Shown: piece by piece, positions 58,967 through 64,000 of the stretch
Layout of the letters: each line of letters starts with the position of its first letter
How positions within the stretch are numbered: the stretch's first letter is position 1
Assembly (NCBI RefSeq): GCF_020524545.1
Contig: NZ_JAIVLG010000002.1
Span: forward strand, 62,001 to 126,000
Source of the DNA: Microbacterium paraoxydans
GTDB lineage: Bacteria > Actinomycetota > Actinomycetes > Actinomycetales > Microbacteriaceae
Reading direction: 5' to 3'
Length of the DNA: 64,000 bases
Made by a program: the position numbers and the translations under genes
The notes under the pieces: generated by a model
Told to the model about the DNA's origin: nothing
The model's database searches: none
The model's input: only the letters and a program-made list of their open reading frames with translations

Positions 58967-59422
58967 ATGACTGCCGCCGACGACCTCGCGATGCAGCGGG
59001 CGCTCGCGCTCGCGGACGAGGCGGCGGCAGCGGCGGAGATCCCGGTCGGAGCGGTGGTCCTCGACGACGAGGGGAGGATCATCGCCGAGGGGCGGAACAC
59101 CCGCGAGGCCACGAACGATCCGACCGGTCATGCCGAAGTGGAGGCCTTGCGTCGTGCGGCGGCGTCCGTCGGCTCCTGGAACCTCGAGGGGCACACACTC
59201 GTGGTCACTCTCGAACCGTGCATCATGTGTGCCGGCGCGATTCTGCAGGCGCGCATCGGCCGTGTGGTCTTCGGCGCGTGGGATGACAAGGCGGGCGCAG
59301 CCGGCTCCCTGTACGACGTTCTGCGCGACCGGAGGCTTCCCTACCGTGCAGAGGTGATCGGCGGTGTGCAGGCGGACGCCGCGGCGACGCAGCTGCGCGC
59401 CTTCTTCGAACAGCGGCGGTGA
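58967..59422 (+). CDS. tadA: tRNA-specific adenosine deaminase
   Basis: The 151-aa protein has the zinc deaminase motifs HAEVEAL (His ligand, catalytic Glu) and PCIMCAG (two Cys ligands). It makes inosine at wobble position 34 of tRNA-Arg. The ATG lies 6 nt after TAGGCT (leaderless). Confidence 0.9.
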   Translation: MTAADDLAMQRALALADEAAAAAEIPVGAVVLDDEGRIIAEGRNTREATNDPTGHAEVEALRRAAASVGSWNLEGHTLVVTLEPCIMCAGAILQARIGRVVFGAWDDKAGAAGSLYDVLRDRRLPYRAEVIGGVQADAAATQLRAFFEQRR

Positions 59423-59450
59423 GTCCTCGCCGCCCGCACGGACTGCCCGC

Positions 59451-60422
59451 TCAGTCCGAGGACTTCAGCACGAAGACGTCGGTCGACGGCTCGGGGTCGA
59501 TCGAGGGGCGGTAGACGTCCGGCTCGATGTAGACGATGCGCGCGACCGGAACGGCGTCGCGGATACGCGCCTCGATCGCGTTGATGTCGTCGGCGGCTTC
59601 ACGCAGCGGCTTGTCGGCGTTGAGGGCGATCTTCGCGGCGACCATTAGCTCGTCCGGTCCGAGGTAGAGCGTCTTCATGTGGATGATCTTCTCGATCTCG
59701 TCGCCCGCGTTGATGGCATCGACGATCCGGTCGTGATCGGCGGCCGTCGCACCTTCGCCGACCAGCAGGCTCTTCGTCTCGACCCCCAGCACGATCGCGA
59801 TCAGTACCAGCAGCACACCGATCATCACGGTCCCGAGCGCGTCGAACACCGGGTTGCCCGTGAGGAGCGTGAGTCCGACCCCGAGCAACGCGAACGTGAG
59901 ACCTGTCAGCGCACCGACGTCCTCGAGCAGTACGACCGGGAGCTCGGGAGCCTTCGAACGGCGCACGAACGAGACCCACGACTGGCCCTTCTCCCGCACG
60001 ATGTTGCTCTCACGCACTGCAGTGCGCAGCGAGAAGGACTCGAGTCCGATGGCGATGAAGAGGACGACCAGGGGCAGCCACCACCAGGTCTTGTCGAGCT
60101 CATGGGGGTTGGTCAGTTTCTCGACGCCCTCGTAGATCGCGAAGAGGCCGCCGACGGAGAAGAGGATGATGGAGACGACGAAGGCGTACACGTAGCGCTC
60201 CCGGCCGTAGCCAAACGGGTGGGCGCGGTCGGCCTCGCGGCGTGCCTTGCGTCCGCCGAGCATGAGCAGCAGCTGGTTGCCCGAATCGGCGACCGAGTGG
60301 ATGGCCTCCGCGAGCATCGATGCGGAACCGGACAGTGCCCAGGCGGTGAACTTCGCGAGCGCGATGCCCAGGTTCGCCAGGAACGCCGCGACGATGGCCT
60401 TGTTGCCTCCGGATGCACTCAT
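59451..60422 (-). CDS. Cation diffusion facilitator transporter
   Basis: The 323-aa protein has about six transmembrane helices. AIHSVADSGNQ in TM2 carries His42 and Asp46 of the metal site and LLEDVGALTG in TM5 carries its partner Asp. A C-terminal cytoplasmic domain is present (about residues 225-310). It resembles the ZitB/FieF-like Zn/Fe/Mn subgroup annotated as CDF transporters. The ATG lies 6 nt after TAGACT (leaderless). It is divergent from proC. Confidence 0.85.
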   Translation of the reverse strand: MSASGGNKAIVAAFLANLGIALAKFTAWALSGSASMLAEAIHSVADSGNQLLLMLGGRKARREADRAHPFGYGRERYVYAFVVSIILFSVGGLFAIYEGVEKLTNPHELDKTWWWLPLVVLFIAIGLESFSLRTAVRESNIVREKGQSWVSFVRRSKAPELPVVLLEDVGALTGLTFALLGVGLTLLTGNPVFDALGTVMIGVLLVLIAIVLGVETKSLLVGEGATAADHDRIVDAINAGDEIEKIIHMKTLYLGPDELMVAAKIALNADKPLREAADDINAIEARIRDAVPVARIVYIEPDVYRPSIDPEPSTDVFVLKSSD

Positions 60423-60482
60423 GGAACGAGTCTAGAACCGCCCACCCGAGGATGCGGGGAGTGCCCGCCGTAGGATGACGAC

Positions 60483-61322
60483 ATGGCTGACTCGCTTCCT
60501 TCCCTCGCTTTCCTCGGTGCCGGCTCGATGGGCGGTGCGATCCTCCGTGGCGTGATCGCCTCGGGCATCCGCATCGACGGAGGGGTCACCGCGACGAACC
60601 GCACCGCGGAGAAGGCCGAGGCCTTCGCGGGCCTCGCCGGCGTCACGAGCATCGCGCTCGCAGAGCGCCCGGACGGCAATGCCGAGGCCGCTGCGGGGGC
60701 GCGCATCGTCCTCGTCGGCGTGAAGCCGGCGATGGTGCCGGACCTTCTCCGCGAGATCGCTCCGCACCTCGCCGCCGATGCGATCGTGGTGAGCGTCGCC
60801 GCCGGCGTCACACTGCAGACCTTCGCCGATGTGCTCGGCCCGGACGCCCGCGTGATCCGGTCGATGCCGAACACCCCGTCGACGGTGCGCAAGGGCGTCA
60901 CAGGCCTCGCTTCGGGGGCCGCCGCCACCGCGGACGATCTGGCGCTCGTACGTCGTCTGTTCGAAACGGTCGGCGCGGTCGTCGAGGTGCCGGAGTCGCA
61001 GATCGACGCGCTGTCGACGATCTCGGGGTCGGGCCCCGCCTACGTGTATCTGCTGATCGAGGAGTTCACGAAGGCGGCCGTGGAGATGGGCTTCGAGGAC
61101 GCCGACGCCCGCTTGATGGTGGAGCAGACGTTCATCGGCGCGACCGCGCTGCTCGACTCATCGGGTGAGGATCCTGCCGAGCTGCGTCGTCGCGTCACGA
61201 GCCCGAAGGGGACGACGGAGCGGGCGGTGGCCGTCTTGCAGGATGCGCACCTCGACCGCACCTTCTCTGCAGCGGCCGCCGCAGCCCTCGCCCGGGCGAA
61301 GGAACTCGCCGCGGGAGCCTGA
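60483..61322 (+). CDS. proC: Pyrroline-5-carboxylate reductase
   Basis: The 279-aa enzyme makes proline from pyrroline-5-carboxylate with NAD(P)H. FLGAGSMGGAI is the Rossmann loop; SMPNTPSTVRKGVTG and SGSGPAYVYLLIEEFTKAA are substrate-binding and dimerisation signatures. The ATG lies 6 nt after TAGGAT (leaderless). Confidence 0.95.
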   Translation: MADSLPSLAFLGAGSMGGAILRGVIASGIRIDGGVTATNRTAEKAEAFAGLAGVTSIALAERPDGNAEAAAGARIVLVGVKPAMVPDLLREIAPHLAADAIVVSVAAGVTLQTFADVLGPDARVIRSMPNTPSTVRKGVTGLASGAAATADDLALVRRLFETVGAVVEVPESQIDALSTISGSGPAYVYLLIEEFTKAAVEMGFEDADARLMVEQTFIGATALLDSSGEDPAELRRRVTSPKGTTERAVAVLQDAHLDRTFSAAAAAALARAKELAAGA

Positions 61323-61365
61323 GCCGGGGCCTGGCGGACCGCCCGGGACAACCGCGGCAGACACC

Positions 61366-62958
61366 TCAGCTCTCGCTGGCGACCTCGGCGAGAACCTCGG
61401 GCCAGCGACGGTCGAGGATGCTGCCGCCGAGAACCGTCCCGCCCCACAGGGCGAGTGCGCCGAGCACGACACCGCACGCGAGGCTGACCCAGCCCAGCAC
61501 GGGATTCCAGATCCCCGCGATCGCGAATCCGAGGGCGGGCGCGCCGACGAACAGCGTGATCGGACCGATGATGATCATCGCGAGAAGGGACTGTACGCCA
61601 CCCGAGGAGCCGCGGCCGAGCGGGTTGGCCTCGGGGGCGGGAGCGCGCCCCGGGAGAAAGCTGCCCACCCACGCTCCCGCACCGGCCGCGACCGCTGTGA
61701 GTCCGAAGGCGGCCCCGAGGCTCCCGGGGAGCAGGTCCATCCGGCCGGCGAGCAGGCAGGTGGCGATGCACAGCACCGCGGTCAGGGGCACGGCGATCAG
61801 CCCGAATCCGAGCAGTCGCCCCGCCCGATCCGCGGCGCCGCTCACTCCTCCCAGGATGTGGGCGGCGACCGCGTCGTTGTCGTAGGCGATGGCCATCTGG
61901 ACGATGGTGCCGGTGAGGAGCGCATTGATCGCCGGGATCAGCGTGAGGGCGGGGCCGAATCCGACGGACTCGTCCTGCAGCCCGTTCATGAGGGCGAGTC
62001 CGATGAAGATCGCGGTCAGGAGCAGCATCATCACCACGTTCACGACCTGTCGAGGGTCGCGGCGGAAGTATCGCAGTGTGCGTGCGGCGATCGCACCGGC
62101 GGGAGTGGCGGGCAAGACCCGATCGAGGAGCCCGCCGGAGCGCACACGCCCCCCGCCGCTGTTCTGGATCGGAGCGACGAGGCGTGCGGCGAGCAGCCCG
62201 CGTGCCGCGAACCAGAGGGCGATGACCGTCGACAGGGCGATGAGGAGGCGGAGCGCGGCGAAGAGGTACTCGCCCTGCGCGATCGATGCGGAGACGCCGA
62301 ACACCGCGCCGACGGGCGTCCAGCCGACGACGTCGGAGACGGCGGTGAACGCCCCGCCCACGTCGTTCACCTGGAACAGGGCACCCATGCCGATGTTGAG
62401 CAGCAAGCCGGAGGAGGCGACGAGCACCACCCCCAGGATCACGACGAGGTCGCGCGTGCCACGACGGGCCAGCCACCCGGCGAGGACCCCGCTCACCACG
62501 CGGGCTCCCAGCACGCACGTGACGACGGCGACGGGCGCGAGGATCAGAGCGCTGAGCAGAGCCGGAAGGCTGATCGACCAGCCGAGGAGCATGAGGAGCA
62601 GGGCCGTGGTCGTACCGAGGCCGCCGATGGTCGTCCCACCCGCGACGACCATGCCCGGGAGCAACGCGCCGGCGGTGAGGGGGAGCAGGGCGAACCGCTC
62701 CGGGGCGAGCGAGTCATCAGCACTCACCAGGATCGACCCGACCCACCACCCGACGATCAACACGGCGCCGGCGAGGACCATGACCGTGACCGCGGCTTCT
62801 GGCGCGGCGAAGCGCAGCGCCACGAGCCCCGCCGTCAGCCCCGCGAGCATGCCCAAGGCGATCATCCCGGTGAGGACCAGTGTCACGATCATCCAGGGAT
62901 TGCGCGAGAGCTGGTGGCCCAGCTGCCGCCAGCGCAGGCCTACGAGGAGCGCAACCAC
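61366..62958 (-). CDS. ABC-type exporter permease subunit
   Basis: The 530-aa integral membrane protein has about twelve hydrophobic segments and no ATPase motifs. Its GTG start (62958) overlaps the end of the ATPase gene by 19 nt, so the two form one exporter. It resembles large ABC-2-like permeases of actinobacteria. Substrate unknown. Confidence 0.75.
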   Translation of the reverse strand: MVALLVGLRWRQLGHQLSRNPWMIVTLVLTGMIALGMLAGLTAGLVALRFAAPEAAVTVMVLAGAVLIVGWWVGSILVSADDSLAPERFALLPLTAGALLPGMVVAGGTTIGGLGTTTALLLMLLGWSISLPALLSALILAPVAVVTCVLGARVVSGVLAGWLARRGTRDLVVILGVVLVASSGLLLNIGMGALFQVNDVGGAFTAVSDVVGWTPVGAVFGVSASIAQGEYLFAALRLLIALSTVIALWFAARGLLAARLVAPIQNSGGGRVRSGGLLDRVLPATPAGAIAARTLRYFRRDPRQVVNVVMMLLLTAIFIGLALMNGLQDESVGFGPALTLIPAINALLTGTIVQMAIAYDNDAVAAHILGGVSGAADRAGRLLGFGLIAVPLTAVLCIATCLLAGRMDLLPGSLGAAFGLTAVAAGAGAWVGSFLPGRAPAPEANPLGRGSSGGVQSLLAMIIIGPITLFVGAPALGFAIAGIWNPVLGWVSLACGVVLGALALWGGTVLGGSILDRRWPEVLAEVASES

Positions 62959-63716
62959 GCGAGCGTCTCCGTTCCGAGATCGTGTGCACCCACCAGCGCC
63001 AGGAACCGCTGCTGAAGCGTGAGGCCGGCGCGCACCTCGTCCAGCGTGCCGTGCGCGAGCAGACGGCCCTCCGCGACGATGGCGACCCGGTCGCACATCG
63101 ACTCGACGAGCTCCATGACGTGGCTGGAGAGCACCACCGTGCCGCCGCCGTCGACGAACGCCCGCAGGATCTGACGGATCGTCTCGCCGGATACGGGGTC
63201 GACGGCCTCGAGGGGCTCGTCGAGGATCAGGAGGCGCGGCGCATGGATCAGGGCGCAGGCCAGGCCGATCTTCTTGCGCATGCCCGCCGAGTAGTCCACG
63301 ACGAGCCGATCGCGCGCGTCGGTGAGGCCGAGGGCGGCGAGGAGCTCTTCGGTGCGCGAGGCGACCTCGGCTTCCGCCATGCCCCGCAGCAGCCCGGTGT
63401 AGCGCAGCAGCTCCGCACCCGAGAGCCGGTCGAGCATGCGGATGCCGTCAGGGAGCACACCCATGCGTGCCTTGGCTTCGGCGGGGTTCTGCCACACGTC
63501 CGCGCCGAGGACCCACGCGTTCCCGGCGTCCGGACGCAGCAGTCCGGTCGCCATGGCGAGGGTCGTGGTCTTGCCTGCGCCGTTCGGGCCGAGCAGTCCG
63601 AGCATCGATCCGGCGGGCACGTCGAGGGAGAGGTTGTCGACGGCGACCTTCGGCCCGAACTGCTTGTGAAGCCCGCGGAGGGCGAGGACGGGCGGGGCCG
63701 TGGTGTGGTCGGTCAT
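62940..63716 (-). CDS. ABC transporter ATP-binding subunit
   Basis: The 258-aa ATPase has Walker A LLGPNGAGKTTT, Walker B LLILDEPLEAVD and a degenerate signature YSAGMRKKIGLA in place of LSGGQ. The H-loop is SSHVME. This form is typical of ABC-2-type drug or peptide exporters. The start at 63716 is preferred over 63725 since TGGGAT lies 7 nt upstream. It is followed by its overlapping permease gene. Confidence 0.85.
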   Translation of the reverse strand: MTDHTTAPPVLALRGLHKQFGPKVAVDNLSLDVPAGSMLGLLGPNGAGKTTTLAMATGLLRPDAGNAWVLGADVWQNPAEAKARMGVLPDGIRMLDRLSGAELLRYTGLLRGMAEAEVASRTEELLAALGLTDARDRLVVDYSAGMRKKIGLACALIHAPRLLILDEPLEAVDPVSGETIRQILRAFVDGGGTVVLSSHVMELVESMCDRVAIVAEGRLLAHGTLDEVRAGLTLQQRFLALVGAHDLGTETLAWLRSS

Positions 63717-63794
63717 GCGTTCCATCCCACCACGGTCGGGCCGTCTGCGCGTCCGCCGTGAGGGGGAGTCTTGTAGCCGGGGCGTACCCCGTGA

Positions 63795-64000
63795 TCAGCG
63801 GTCGAGTCCGGCGAACCGCTCGATGTCGCTGTTGGTGCCCGACACGATGATGAGGTCGTGGTTGGTGACGATCGTGTTCGCCTCGGCGTAGCGGAACGGC
63901 TTGCCGGGGCTCTTCACCCCGACGACGGTGACCTTGTACTTCGAACGGACGCCCGACTCGTTCAGGCCGACGCCGCGGATGAACTTCGGGGGGTACATCT
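63795..64000 (-). CDS. TrkA C-terminal domain protein, 3' part only
   Basis: The frame is open to the window edge, so the N-terminus lies beyond 64000. The visible 67 residues form an RCK/TrkA-C domain (LNESGVRSKYKVTVVGVKSP, ANTIVTNHDLIIVSGTNSDI). This is the end of a KtrA/TrkA-like regulatory subunit of a K+ uptake system. Confidence 0.8.
   Translation of the reverse strand, partial: MYPPKFIRGVGLNESGVRSKYKVTVVGVKSPGKPFRYAEANTIVTNHDLIIVSGTNSDIERFAGLDR

Noticed and set aside
61165..63015. 616-codon plus-strand frame opposite the ABC permease
   Set aside because: It is an extremely charged, Gly/Glu/Arg/His-rich mirror of a hydrophobic protein, so an antisense artefact.
1..64000. tRNA, rRNA, insertion sequences, prophage or integrase genes
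   Set aside because: Looked for while reading both strands; no cloverleaf, rRNA core sequence, transposase or integrase was recognised.

Overview
The window is high-GC actinobacterial chromosome, most like Microbacterium or another Microbacteriaceae member. This rests on gene content, GTG/TTG start use, LAXTG-type sorting signals, an IdeR/DtxR-type iron box, and many genes that start 6-7 nt after a TANNNT -10 hexamer (leaderless transcripts). No plasmid, phage, insertion sequence, CRISPR, rRNA or tRNA was recognised. All calls come from reading sequence and translations by eye, with no database search.

Layout. 1-13.8 kb is a cell-surface locus: a pilin-like protein cut by the window edge, a membrane-anchored ECF sigma factor fused to a zinc anti-sigma-like domain, a 1875-aa adhesin with twelve DUF11-type repeats and an LATTG anchor, small membrane and regulatory genes, and a secreted protein paired with a sortase-like lipoprotein. 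13.8-16.4 kb holds a probable yybP-ykoY (Mn2+) riboswitch before terC, then a CNNM/HlyC-CorC protein. 16.4-21 kb has an SDR, a CmtR-like sensor with a CDF exporter, a small multidrug exporter and a DesK/DesR-type two-component system. 21-22.5 kb is thrC.

22.5-30.4 kb is a catabolic operon: an NCS1 permease, a HyuA-like protein, three DUF917-type proteins and a PucR regulator, with twin operator-like repeats at its front. 30.4-37.7 kb has an oxidoreductase/TetR pair with two operators, an NmrA-like pseudogene with one internal TAG, an ECF41 sigma factor, an M20 peptidase, an MFS transporter and a hydrolase. 37.8-43 kb has a second LAXTG surface protein (LAATG) and a large ATP-binding LuxR regulator.

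43-47.7 kb contains rtcB behind a 32-aa ORF and an intrinsic terminator, an IdeR-controlled siderophore-interacting protein, an AlkA-like glycosylase, and a winged-helix regulator preceded by a leaderless Met/Cys-rich micro-ORF with an apparent Shine-Dalgarno-sequestering switch. 47.7-64 kb is mostly housekeeping: sbcCD, MTA/SAH nucleosidase, nadE, a TM0106-type nuclease-helicase, upp, tadA, a CDF transporter, proC, an ABC exporter and the end of a TrkA-C protein.

The most novel-looking items are the Met/Cys micro-ORF attenuator, the rtcB leader, the triple-DUF917 operon, and the surface locus with its sigma/anti-sigma fusion and a sortase-like lipoprotein lacking the usual catalytic Arg.
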